A DNA stretch of 64,000 bases from assembly GCF_943733665.1 (NCBI RefSeq), contig NZ_OX030782.1, positions 702,001 to 766,000 of the forward strand. Direction: 5' to 3'. This document shows positions 43,528-51,688 of the stretch, one piece after another. Source of the DNA: Aquimarina sp. Aq107. GTDB lineage: Bacteria > Bacteroidota > Bacteroidia > Flavobacteriales > Flavobacteriaceae. Each line of letters begins with the position of its first letter. The stretch's first letter is position 1. Under the pieces are notes generated by a model. The model made no database searches and had not been told where the DNA came from. It saw nothing but the letters and a program-made list of their open reading frames with translations. The position numbers and the translations under genes are program-made.

Positions 43528-43929
43528 TTATTTTAGGGTTCTATAAATAGGATAGCGCATATGTGCTTTCTCGTAATTATCAGACTGTTTATGAATCCAA
43601 TCTAATTGTGCATACCAGTTTTTAGCAAAGACAGTGTCATTTTTCTTGTCTTCAAACCTTTGTTTAAGATTACTGTCATTTTTCAATAATTCTAGTGCTT
43701 TATCTTCCCAAACATAGGGAGAAAACCCTTCTTTTTGCTGTAAAATGGTATCAAAGAAGTTCCAGTTGAAAAAAGAGTCTGGGGCTTCTGGTTCTAATGT
43801 TTCTAGTAAATACCTAAAACCTTTTTGATCTGTTGGGATTATATAATCTCCTTTTCGAAAAGTGATTGTTTCTGTACTTTTTTTAACTTCAGTGTCATAA
43901 TGAAGATAATGTCCTTCATATGGCGTTTT
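43528..43929 (-). pseudogene. C-terminal part of the M14 carboxypeptidase, displaced by a frameshift
   Basis: In the neighbouring reading frame the coding sequence continues for about 133 codons with no stop, from KTPYEGHYLHYDTEV to HMRYPIYRTLK and TAA at 43528. The reading joins the upstream ORF exactly at the T6 run (A6 on the coding strand, 43926-43931) if one base is removed. So one inserted base splits a 583-residue protein. The untouched downstream frame points to a recent mutation, an assembly error or transcript slippage at A6. Confidence 0.8.
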
Positions 43930-45280
43930 TTCGACTTTTATAATCTTTTATGTGGTATACTTCTACAGAGATTGTTGTGTCTTTTTGTGCAGTTTTGTAT
44001 GATATTTTGTTAAGATTTAATTTATCAATTACATTCCACCAACCTTTGGGTATTATATAAGATGTAGGAATAGTAATTTCGGAAGTCGGAGAGAAATAGT
44101 TTTGGTATCTAACCTTTTCGGTAAAAGGTTTATTTTGATCATATTTTAATCGTTTCGAACCTGTAACTTCGCTATTTATATAAGATCCTTCGTACCCTTT
44201 AAAATCAAAATAGGTAGCTTTAGTAGTGTCTACTTTCCAATTTAAAGGGTATGTTTTTTGTTTTGGTAAATCGGTAAAAGCTTTTTGCCTAAGATCTTTT
44301 ATTTTTTCACCATCTTTCTCGGTGATATCAATCATAGATTTCATTAATTCATATGTTCCTAGTACCCTTGGTTTATATGGTTTTAGCATATGAGTTTCTA
44401 CCATCATTCCTAAGGTATTCCATAGTGTTGTGTATCCTGTTGAGTATCTAGGAGAATCCATGAATTGAGTCCATCCTTTATCTGGTGTAGTCCCCCAAAC
44501 GTTTACATAAGGTGTTATGTCCCAGTTTTTGTTTGATAACGATTTTTCTAACTGTGGATGCATTTGGTTGTGTAAATAATCACCAAGATTTCCATTTAAT
44601 TTATTATGTTGAGTAAATAGGTGTGTTAGCGTGTACTGGTAGTCGGCACCATTACTAACGTGATTATCAATAAAAACATCTGGTTGAGTTAAATGAAAAA
44701 CCTCTGCAAACGTCTGTGCATTTTTTGTGTCATTTTTTATAAAATCTCGATTTAGGTCATAATTCCTAGAGTTTCCTCTAAAACCATATGCTTTAGGACC
44801 ATTTTGATTAGTTCGAGTTCCAGAATTTCGATTTAACGCACCTCCAATATTGTAGACCGGAATTGTAACTAAAACAGTATGTTCTGGTGTTTTGATAGTT
44901 CCTTTAGCAATATCCCTAAAAAGAAGCATCGTTGCATCGATACCATCGCTTTCTCCAGGATGAATTCCATTGTTGATCAATAAAATACGTTTGTTTTGTC
45001 TTATTTTTTCGAAATCAAATACTTGATCTGGATTAAGAGTTACTATAAGAAGTGGGTGACCGCTATCTGTACTTCCCATTTCCTGGATATCGATTTCTGG
45101 GTATACTTTGGATAAATTTTGATAATAGGTAATAACTTCTGGATATGTTGGGGTTTCTGTACCATTACTTTTTTCAAAAATAGTGGTAAAATCAAAGTTT
45201 TCGGCAGTATCTTTTTTAGTAGAGTTACAAGATATAATTGACAGTAGGCTGATAATGAGAGTAATGGTTCGCATGAGCAA
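43916..45280 (-). CDS. M14-family zinc carboxypeptidase lipoprotein, frameshifted near the C-terminus
   Basis: The ORF gives 454 aa and ends with an out-of-frame tail (NAI) after HIKDYKSRK. Lipoprotein signal with Cys18 (ISCNST). Peptidase M14 zinc site: NNGIHPGESDG (His and Glu ligands) and FIDNHVSNG (third ligand), with NRDFIKNDT and a Glu in MVETHMLKP as the candidate catalytic base. It removes C-terminal residues from peptides outside the cytoplasm. As written it loses the last ~130 residues of the family; the metal and catalytic sites remain. See the companion entry for the displaced C-terminus. Confidence 0.82.
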   Translation of the reverse strand: MLMRTITLIISLLSIISCNSTKKDTAENFDFTTIFEKSNGTETPTYPEVITYYQNLSKVYPEIDIQEMGSTDSGHPLLIVTLNPDQVFDFEKIRQNKRILLINNGIHPGESDGIDATMLLFRDIAKGTIKTPEHTVLVTIPVYNIGGALNRNSGTRTNQNGPKAYGFRGNSRNYDLNRDFIKNDTKNAQTFAEVFHLTQPDVFIDNHVSNGADYQYTLTHLFTQHNKLNGNLGDYLHNQMHPQLEKSLSNKNWDITPYVNVWGTTPDKGWTQFMDSPRYSTGYTTLWNTLGMMVETHMLKPYKPRVLGTYELMKSMIDITEKDGEKIKDLRQKAFTDLPKQKTYPLNWKVDTTKATYFDFKGYEGSYINSEVTGSKRLKYDQNKPFTEKVRYQNYFSPTSEITIPTSYIIPKGWWNVIDKLNLNKISYKTAQKDTTISVEVYHIKDYKSRKNAI

Positions 45281-45374
45281 TATGAGTTAGGCATAAATAT
45301 ACTAAGTTTTATATTTTTAAGATCTTCTATAACGTTTTAGTTTTGTTCTGGTAATAGATAGGTTATGATTTTAC

Positions 45375-45404
45375 TTGTCAGGACATAAAATAACTGTATT
45401 TTTG
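45375..45404 (+). promoter_or_regulatory. Promoter of the SulP gene (TTG-N19-TATTTTTG)
   Basis: TTG at 45375-45377 and TATTTTTG at 45397-45404. Start near 45411, ATG at 45426. The TTG also opens a longer reading frame, which is therefore not the real start. Confidence 0.65.
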
Positions 45405-45425
45405 CAGCCTCAAAATAGACTGATT

Positions 45426-47024
45426 ATGACTGAGTTTGTAAGAAAAAGAGTAGCAAATGCCAAAAATGATATTCTATCTGGTTTAACAGTGGCATTAGCC
45501 TTAGTTCCTGAAGCTGTTGCCTTTGCGTTTGTGGCTGGGGTAGATCCTTTAGTAGGGTTGTATGCGGCATTTATGATTGGGTTAATTACTTCTATTTTTG
45601 GAGGGCGTCCCGGAATGATTTCTGGTGCTACTGGAGCACTTGCTGTAGTTATGGTTAGCCTTGTGGCAGAAGGAAATGCAATGGGAGCAGAGGGCGAACA
45701 ATTAGGATTGTATTATCTTTTTGCTACAGTTATCTTAATGGGTATTATCCAAATGCTAGCTGGTGTTTTTAAACTTGGTAAGTTTGTACGTTTAATACCG
45801 CATCCGGTGATGATGGGATTTGTTAATGGATTAGCAATTGTAATTTTTCTTTCTCAGTTAGGGATGTTTAAGGAGTATGTGCAAGGAGAAAAAGCTTGGA
45901 TGCAAGGATCAGGATTGTTTTTAATGCTAGGATTAGTTGCTTTAACAATGTTAATTATGTGGGGACTTCCTAAAATAAAAGCTGCTGCTAAATTTCCTGA
46001 AGCTTTAATAGCTATTTTGATAGTTTCGGCTATTGTAATCTTGGGTAAATTGGATGTTGCTACAGTGGGTAGTTTTATTAAAGATGGAGGAGGAGAAGGT
46101 CTAAAAGGAGGATTGCCACAATTTCAGTTTGATATTTTTAATAAGGTTCCGATGACCTGGGAAACATTTAAGTTTATAGGACCATATGCATTGATTTTGG
46201 CTGCGATTGGGTTGATAGAATCACTAATGACACTTAATCTTATTGATGAACTTACAGAAACTAGAGGAAATTCTAACAGAGAATGTCTTGCGCAAGGTGG
46301 TGCAAATATAGTTACAGGTCTTTTTGGAGGAATGGGTGGTTGTGCTATGATTGGGCAATCAATTATCAATATAAAAGGTGGTGGACGTACACGTTTATCA
46401 GGTATTGTTGCGGCCGTAACGCTCTTAATGTTTATACTGTTTGCATCTGGATTAATTGAGCAAGTTCCTATTGCGGCGCTTGTAGGTGTAATGTTTATGG
46501 TCGTGATTGGTACATTTGCTTGGTCTAGTTTTAGAATACTAAATAAAATTCCTTTAACAGATGCAATTGTATTGATCTCAGTTTCTTCATTGACTGTGTT
46601 TTTTGATTTAGCAGTTGCCGTTATTGCAGGAGTAATTATGTCTGCATTGGCATTTGCTTGGGAAAATGCGAAAAAAATTAGAGCAAGAAAGCACATTAAA
46701 GAAGATGGGACTAAAGTTTATGAAATATGGGGGCCATTATTCTTTGGAAGTATTCAGGCTTTTAATTCTAAGTTTGATGTGGCAAATGATCCAGAAAATG
46801 TAGAAATTGATTTTATCGAATCTAGAGTTAGTGATCATTCAGCATTAGAGGCTATTTTTAACTTAGTAGGTAAGTATGAAGAAGCAGGTAAAACAGTGCG
46901 TGTAAAACATTTGAGTGAAGAGTGTCAGGCTTTGATGATTAAAGCTTCTCCAAGATTAGCAAATGTTATAGAACATGATATTGATGATCCAAGATATCAT
47001 GTGATGGCAAAGGTGATGAAATAA
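45426..47024 (+). CDS. SulP-family anion transporter with STAS domain
   Basis: 532 aa from ATG 45426 (MTEFVRKRVANAKNDIL). SLC26/SulP pattern: ILSGLTVALALVPEAVAFAFVAGVDPLVGLYAAF, FGGRPGMISGATGALAVV, then about 10-12 further helices with GGMGGCAMIGQSIINIKGGGRTRLSG. A cytoplasmic STAS domain occupies the last ~100 residues (VYEIWGPLFFGSIQAFNSKF). It imports anions such as sulfate or bicarbonate; some family members are Na+/HCO3- symporters (BicA). The substrate cannot be told. Only 11 bp separate its stop from that of the convergent methyltransferase gene. Confidence 0.9.
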   Translation: MTEFVRKRVANAKNDILSGLTVALALVPEAVAFAFVAGVDPLVGLYAAFMIGLITSIFGGRPGMISGATGALAVVMVSLVAEGNAMGAEGEQLGLYYLFATVILMGIIQMLAGVFKLGKFVRLIPHPVMMGFVNGLAIVIFLSQLGMFKEYVQGEKAWMQGSGLFLMLGLVALTMLIMWGLPKIKAAAKFPEALIAILIVSAIVILGKLDVATVGSFIKDGGGEGLKGGLPQFQFDIFNKVPMTWETFKFIGPYALILAAIGLIESLMTLNLIDELTETRGNSNRECLAQGGANIVTGLFGGMGGCAMIGQSIINIKGGGRTRLSGIVAAVTLLMFILFASGLIEQVPIAALVGVMFMVVIGTFAWSSFRILNKIPLTDAIVLISVSSLTVFFDLAVAVIAGVIMSALAFAWENAKKIRARKHIKEDGTKVYEIWGPLFFGSIQAFNSKFDVANDPENVEIDFIESRVSDHSALEAIFNLVGKYEEAGKTVRVKHLSEECQALMIKASPRLANVIEHDIDDPRYHVMAKVMK

Positions 47025-47035
47025 AGTTTATATAC

Positions 47036-47860
47036 TTAATCCGTTCTTTCTAAAAGATACATATGTTCATTGAGTATATCATTTGCGCTAGCTAATTGAG
47101 ATTCTGGATCATACTGTTTGGATAATTGAAACTCATCAATATGCTCCTTTAAGACATATCCATCGACATTTTCATAATATGAATTTGGAATAGTCTGATG
47201 AGCAAATGCATCATTTGTATCATTATGAGAATCAAAATAATTCAATAACCTTTTATAGACCTCTAGTTTTTCAATTTCAGGAATATATGATACACTCCCT
47301 ATATGGTCACCTTGTTTTTGTAATCCTTTAAATACGGTAAAGAGTTTTTGTGTAATAGTTTTATTCAGAAAAAATAATACACCTTCGAGTACTATAAAAG
47401 TAGGTGCTTTTGCAATCATTTTTTTTAATGAATTAATCATCTTTTCTTCAGAATCCAGATTAAAATCAAGACTTAGATATTGAACATCACGTTTTGGTAA
47501 TTTACCTTCTTGAGTCCATAAATCTATTTTGCTCTTTTTGTATTCAATAATATCCGCTTTGTCGATTTCAATGGTTGATACATGATCATTCAGTAAGAAT
47601 TGATACATACTAAAACCTGCTCCGAAATTGATCAATGTTCCTCCATTGTTTTGGTTAAAAAACGATTTCAATCTCTCATAAAAATATCTATTCCTGATAC
47701 TGTGTAAGATAGATTCTTCTTTAGATATCGCATTAGTAATTGATGGTATAAGAGCTTCTGTTTTTGGGTTGTTCCATAATTTTGCATAAATATCTTTGCT
47801 AATATTCTCGTGATAAGAGCGATATGTAGATACTATAAAGGCGGTTTCGTGGATTTGCAT
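47036..47860 (-). CDS. SAM-dependent methyltransferase, LCM-like
   Basis: 274 aa from ATG 47860 (MQIHETAFIVSTYRSYHEN); a reading starting 19 codons earlier at 47917 is possible but would begin in the terminator region. The methyltransferase fold shows LINFGAGFSMYQF (SAM loop), VSTIEIDKADIIEYKK, KAPTFIVLEGVLFFLNK, as in the leucine carboxyl methyltransferase (PPM1/LCM) family. The natural substrate is unknown. It is a lone gene, between convergent SulP and a downstream-facing terminator of the neighbour. Confidence 0.78.
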   Translation of the reverse strand: MQIHETAFIVSTYRSYHENISKDIYAKLWNNPKTEALIPSITNAISKEESILHSIRNRYFYERLKSFFNQNNGGTLINFGAGFSMYQFLLNDHVSTIEIDKADIIEYKKSKIDLWTQEGKLPKRDVQYLSLDFNLDSEEKMINSLKKMIAKAPTFIVLEGVLFFLNKTITQKLFTVFKGLQKQGDHIGSVSYIPEIEKLEVYKRLLNYFDSHNDTNDAFAHQTIPNSYYENVDGYVLKEHIDEFQLSKQYDPESQLASANDILNEHMYLLERTD

Positions 47861-47884
47861 ATATAAATTTAACGTTTTTAAACG

Positions 47885-47931
47885 TAAAAAAATAAAAACA
47901 CCACTAATATCAAGCAAGAAAATAGTGGTGT
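47885..47931 (-). terminator. Terminator of the 113-aa secreted protein gene
   Basis: 9-bp perfect stem ACACCACTA/TAGTGGTGT with a 16-base loop; on the minus strand it is followed by TGTTTTTATTTTTTT. 26 bp after the stop at 47957. Confidence 0.7.
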
Positions 47932-47956
47932 CGTAGTGTATATATATTCAAAAAAA

Positions 47957-48298
47957 TTATGGCAATAATCCAGTAATCTGTGTGCTGTCGGTAATTGTAG
48001 TGTCCTTATCTTTCAAGTTGTTATTAGCTAAACGAGTAGTTTTTTCGCTATCATTAATAAAACCGTTTTTAATCATTAAAGCCTTGTAGAAATCAGTTTT
48101 GGTTTCTACCCTTGTAGTTTCTACTTTCTTAATTTTAATATCAAAATTATTTACAGCAATTAAAGTCTGATAAAAATCAACTTTAGTATTCTTTACATTA
48201 TTAGATTCAGTTTTTGTTGGTTCTATAGAAGTAGTCTCTTGAGCACTAATTGTAGTAAGAGAAAACAAAACAAAAATGGAAAGAATTATAGTTTTCAT
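47957..48298 (-). CDS. Small secreted protein with two internal repeats, unknown
   Basis: 113 aa. Signal peptide (MKTIILSIFVLFSLTTISAQ). The mature part holds two related units: VDFYQTLIAVNNFD and TDFYKALMIKNGFI, separated by a Lys/Thr-rich stretch. No family is recognised. Upstream there is a TAAATTTG -7 box (minus strand, 48338-48345) without a -33 TTG and a large palindrome at 48415-48451, which suggests regulated expression. Confidence 0.6.
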   Translation of the reverse strand: MKTIILSIFVLFSLTTISAQETTSIEPTKTESNNVKNTKVDFYQTLIAVNNFDIKIKKVETTRVETKTDFYKALMIKNGFINDSEKTTRLANNNLKDKDTTITDSTQITGLLP

Positions 48299-48641
48299 AT
48301 TTTTTGGGGCTTAATGAATTTACTACTTGATTTGTATCAAATTTACAATCAAATAGTTATGGAATAAAATGTTTTGACATGTTTTAGATGAAGGGTTATT
48401 TTGTATCGACAAACAACACATATTTTACGGTTTTACCGTAAAATATGTGTTACGTTTTTTGTTGTTTTTCATTGTTTCGAGTTTTATTAAAGTATAAATA
48501 ACATTGATTTTTAGTGAGTTTTGCCTTGTTTTTATTAAAAGTGTTTAAATAGGTATTTAGTCGAAGTTTTTTATTTTGTAATCAACTACCTACATGGTTT
48601 GTAAAACTAAAAATTGATATTGAATATAGGGGCAGACTTTA
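48299..48641. other. 343-bp gap with a large palindrome
   Basis: No gene seen. It carries the minus-strand -7 box for the 113-aa protein and the 37-bp palindrome at 48415-48451. The rest is AT-rich without visible structure. Confidence 0.5.
48415..48451. repeat. Long perfect palindrome with GGTTTTACC core
   Basis: Perfect 16-bp arms (48415-48430, 48436-48451) around TTTTA. The core ACGGTTTTACCGT is the reverse complement of ACGGTAAAACCGT and differs by one base from the core at 19632-19668. No strong T run for either neighbour gene, so an operator is likelier than a terminator. Confidence 0.5.
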
Positions 48642-49835
48642 TTATATAAAAGTAAGTTTATTAAAATGATTACTCAGAATTTGTTGATCATCTACTTCTA
48701 ACCAATTATTTAAAATTGTGGCATAAATACTTCTAAAATCTATCGTATACTTGATATCTCCATTAGTATCAAGATTTGATAAATTAGATAATTCATTATA
48801 GATACCTACTTTTTTTAATGAACCTCCTATAGCTATTACATTATTGGCAGCTCCATGATCGGTTCCATGACTTCCATTTTGTTTTACTCTTCTACCAAAT
48901 TCTGAAAATGTTAATATTAGCGTATCTTTAAATCGATCATTCTTTTTAAGATCTTTTACTAAAGCTCCAATTGCTTTAGAATATACATTAAGTAAACGGT
49001 CTTGACTATTTACTTGGTTTACATGGCTATCAAAACCACCTAGAGAACTATAATAAACCCGTGTTTTTAATCCAGATACTATAAAATCAGCAATCGTTTT
49101 TAGGTTTCTCCCAAATGTTGATTGAGGATATTCTATATTGGTTTTATAGATTTTGGAAGTATTGTAAATGTATGCGGCGGATGAATGAGTCTCTAGCATT
49201 GTTTTGTATAGATACCCTTGATTATCCTCATCTAGCATTTCTTCATTAGTATTCTTCGCTAGATTATAAAAAAAAGGCTCTCTTGTTGTTCGATGTAATT
49301 GGTTAGGGTCAGAAACAGCAATACCATTTAAATCTTTTCCTTTCATAGCAAGTGATAGTGAACTATCTACTTCTATTGCTTGATACGGATGCTGGCAATT
49401 AGCATCGAGATATCTGCCTACCCAACCAGAAGATAAATACTGGTTAGTATCACTAGCTGTTTGCCAGATGTCCGTACTTCTGAAATGAGATCTATTAGGG
49501 TTAGGGTATCCTACATTATTAATTATAGACACTTCTCCCAGATCATATAATTCTTTTAACTCTTTCAGGTTATTGTTAAACGCCAAATCATCAGTCATTT
49601 TTAAAGTCTCTGTAGCTTTTTTAGAAATGGTAGGTCTTAAACGATAATAAATATCATTATTAATAGGAATAACACTATTTAGACCATCATTACCGCCCGA
49701 TAGTTGAATAATGATTAAGTTTTTATATCCAGATAATTGTTCTGGTGTTAAAAATTCCATCCCTTTCAGGAATGAAGGAACTAATGCTATTCCTGATGCA
49801 AAAACTGATTGTCTTAAAAAATCTCTTCTGTCCAT
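48642..49835 (-). CDS. DUF1501 family protein with twin-arginine-like signal
   Basis: 397 aa. N-terminal signal MDRRDFLRQSVFASGIALVPSF has an RR motif, suggesting Tat export. DUF1501 pattern: NLIIIQLSGGNDGLNSVIPINND, SHFRSTDIWQT, SSGWVGRYLD, RVYYSSLGGFDSHVNQ and LTFSEFGRRVKQNGSHGTDHGAANN. The fold belongs to the alkaline phosphatase/sulfatase-like superfamily; several Asp, His and Ser residues could bind metal, but activity is unknown. It is 10 bp downstream of the DUF1800 gene, and the two families are commonly paired. Confidence 0.88.
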   Translation of the reverse strand: MDRRDFLRQSVFASGIALVPSFLKGMEFLTPEQLSGYKNLIIIQLSGGNDGLNSVIPINNDIYYRLRPTISKKATETLKMTDDLAFNNNLKELKELYDLGEVSIINNVGYPNPNRSHFRSTDIWQTASDTNQYLSSGWVGRYLDANCQHPYQAIEVDSSLSLAMKGKDLNGIAVSDPNQLHRTTREPFFYNLAKNTNEEMLDEDNQGYLYKTMLETHSSAAYIYNTSKIYKTNIEYPQSTFGRNLKTIADFIVSGLKTRVYYSSLGGFDSHVNQVNSQDRLLNVYSKAIGALVKDLKKNDRFKDTLILTFSEFGRRVKQNGSHGTDHGAANNVIAIGGSLKKVGIYNELSNLSNLDTNGDIKYTIDFRSIYATILNNWLEVDDQQILSNHFNKLTFI

Positions 49836-49845
49836 AATTAGGGTT

Positions 49846-51240
49846 TTAGCAAAGTTGATATTCTGGTAAACTCATTAATTCAACTATAAAATTTTTAGTG
49901 TCTTTAGAATCTAGTTTGTTTACAACCATTTTTGCACCATTTGATAATTCTGGCTGTATTATAAAATCAATTAATTCTTCTTTATTTTCTTTTTCTAATG
50001 AAGCAAGAAAGAGCTGCCAATTAGGGGTAGCTTTAACTTTTCTTTGCATTTTTGATTTAACTTTATTATAGAATTTTTCTCGCATCATTGCTGTAGTTCC
50101 ATCATCATTGTTATTCCACTCAATAACTCCATCGTTTAGGGTTACGGATGCCAGTTTTAAACGTAACATTAGGGTAGAGCTGTCTATCCAAGATTTTCCA
50201 CCAGGCCATCCAGCGACATTAGGTGGTAAAAATAAAGTTTGATTTAGTTTACGTTGAAGGTATAATAGTACTTTTGGATCCTTATAAGCTATCCTAAACG
50301 GTTTACTTAGTCCGACAAGTAGCTCTACAGGTGATTTTATTTTTACTCCTATGTTTTGAGTTTCATAAAACCAATCACTTAAGAATATGGCTCTCATTAG
50401 ATTTTCTAGATCATAATTGGAGTTGTAAAAGATATTTGTTAGTTCTTTTATATGAGTTGGTTCTATTTTTTCATTAACAAAGTATCGATATAGCTTTTCG
50501 ACTAGGTATTTCGCTGTCTGTTTTTGTTCTAAAAGAATTTTGATAACATCTTCCCCTTTAAAATCACCAGTTTTTCCTAGAAAAGTTTTAGGTCCAAAAT
50601 CATGATGTTTTTGTCTAAACACAAACGCTCCACTTTTATTAAAATTCCATCCAGTAAAAGCCCTTGCGGCTTCTTTTATATCTATTTCTGTGTATCCATT
50701 ATCTTGTCCGAGTGTGAAAAGCTCCATAACTTCTCTGGCAAAATTCTCATTGGGATTATTTTTTCGATTTTGCCTATTGTTTAGAAATAATAACATGGCA
50801 GGAGACTTAGAGACTTCCATCAACATCTCTCCAAAATTTTCTAATGCATGCTTTCTTATTATATTGTTTAAATGCAATGCTGCTCTTGGTGTTTTTAATC
50901 TAACAGCAAAATGATTATGGAAAAACAATGTCATCTTTTCTCTTAAGACTTGTTTGGTTTCTACTAATTGTTTTAACCAAAGAACATTAAGTTCTAACAA
51001 TTTTTTATTGCGAAGTTTTCGTAACTCTTTTCGTTCTTCTCTAGATAAATCTCGCGAATTTTTTAATAAAGCTCCAAAATCAAGGGATAGATTAGTGCTT
51101 TGTCTGCTTTCTGAAAACAGATGATTTACTATTTTGTTTTTAGAAAATTTTCTAACATTTTTTAATTCTGAAGAATCGATTCCAAAACCAATACGCCAAT
51201 AGAGATGTTGTATTTGTTTATCTGTTAAAGAAGTATTCAT
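49846..51240 (-). CDS. DUF1800 family protein
   Basis: 464 aa. DUF1800 pattern: HLYWRIGFGIDSSEL, KMTLFFHNHFAVRL, NPNENFAREVMELFTLGQDNGYTEIDIKEAARAFTGW, HHDFGPKTFLGKTGDFKGEDVIKILLEQ, and FLPPNVAGWPGGKSWIDS. The family is widespread with DUF1501 in Bacteroidetes and Planctomycetes; no activity is established. A 10-bp hairpin sits 2 bp ahead of its ATG. No signal peptide is visible. Confidence 0.87.
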   Translation of the reverse strand: MNTSLTDKQIQHLYWRIGFGIDSSELKNVRKFSKNKIVNHLFSESRQSTNLSLDFGALLKNSRDLSREERKELRKLRNKKLLELNVLWLKQLVETKQVLREKMTLFFHNHFAVRLKTPRAALHLNNIIRKHALENFGEMLMEVSKSPAMLLFLNNRQNRKNNPNENFAREVMELFTLGQDNGYTEIDIKEAARAFTGWNFNKSGAFVFRQKHHDFGPKTFLGKTGDFKGEDVIKILLEQKQTAKYLVEKLYRYFVNEKIEPTHIKELTNIFYNSNYDLENLMRAIFLSDWFYETQNIGVKIKSPVELLVGLSKPFRIAYKDPKVLLYLQRKLNQTLFLPPNVAGWPGGKSWIDSSTLMLRLKLASVTLNDGVIEWNNNDDGTTAMMREKFYNKVKSKMQRKVKATPNWQLFLASLEKENKEELIDFIIQPELSNGAKMVVNKLDSKDTKNFIVELMSLPEYQLC

Positions 51241-51242
51241 GA

Positions 51243-51268
51243 TCGCAGTCTTTTTAGTAAGACTGTGA
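51243..51268 (-). other. Hairpin abutting the DUF1800 start codon
   Basis: 10-bp stem (51243-51252 with 51259-51268, one G-T pair) ending 2 bp before the ATG on the minus strand. No T run follows, so it is not a terminator; in mRNA it would fold over the initiation region. Confidence 0.4.
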
Positions 51269-51295
51269 TTTAGGAAAAAGGTTTAAATGAGAAAT

Positions 51296-51688
51296 TTACT
51301 TTTTGGGTTCTATAAGGTCCCACTTGTTTCCATATAAATCTTCAAAAACTACCACAGTTCCGTATATTTCTTCTCTGGGTTTTTCTAGGAAAATAACTTC
51401 TTTCGATTTCATTGTATTGTAATCTCTCCAAAAGTTATCAGTATGAAGGAAAAGAAAAACCCTCCCACCGGTTTGATTTCCAATTGCTTTTTTCTGTTCT
51501 GCAGTGGTTCCTTTTGCCAGTAAAATAGAAGGTTCCGAGTTGTTTTCTGGAGCTATGGTTACCCAACGTTTATTATCAAGTTGGATATCTTCAATTAATT
51601 GAAAACCTAGTTTTTCGGTATAAAATCGGATTGCTTCATCATACTCTCTGACTACAATACTAACGGTTCCAATTTTTCTTTTTTTCAT
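51296..51688 (-). CDS. VOC-family (glyoxalase/dioxygenase fold) protein
   Basis: 130 aa. Single VOC unit: IGTVSIVVREYDEAIRFYTEKLGFQLIEDI, PSILLAKGTTAEQKKAIGNQTGG, VIFLEKPREEIYGTVVVFEDLYGNKWDLIEP. These proteins bind a metal and act on small molecules; the activity cannot be told. Its ATG overlaps the stop codon of the preceding lipoprotein gene (TAATG), so it is translationally linked to it. Confidence 0.82.
   Translation of the reverse strand: MKKRKIGTVSIVVREYDEAIRFYTEKLGFQLIEDIQLDNKRWVTIAPENNSEPSILLAKGTTAEQKKAIGNQTGGRVFLFLHTDNFWRDYNTMKSKEVIFLEKPREEIYGTVVVFEDLYGNKWDLIEPKK

Noticed and set aside
43921..43936. A AAA AAC heptamer as programmed -1 frameshift site in the M14 gene
   Set aside because: The heptamer is present, but the downstream coding frame is +1 (one base deleted), not -1, so classical -1 slippage would not restore the protein.
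44016..44090. Carboxypeptidase as a simple 454-aa protein
   Set aside because: The frame downstream of the A6 run is open and family-like, so the short ORF end is not its natural C-terminus.
46124..46696. 190-codon minus-strand frame inside the SulP gene
   Set aside because: Antisense to conserved membrane helices of the SulP transporter; no independent start or motif.
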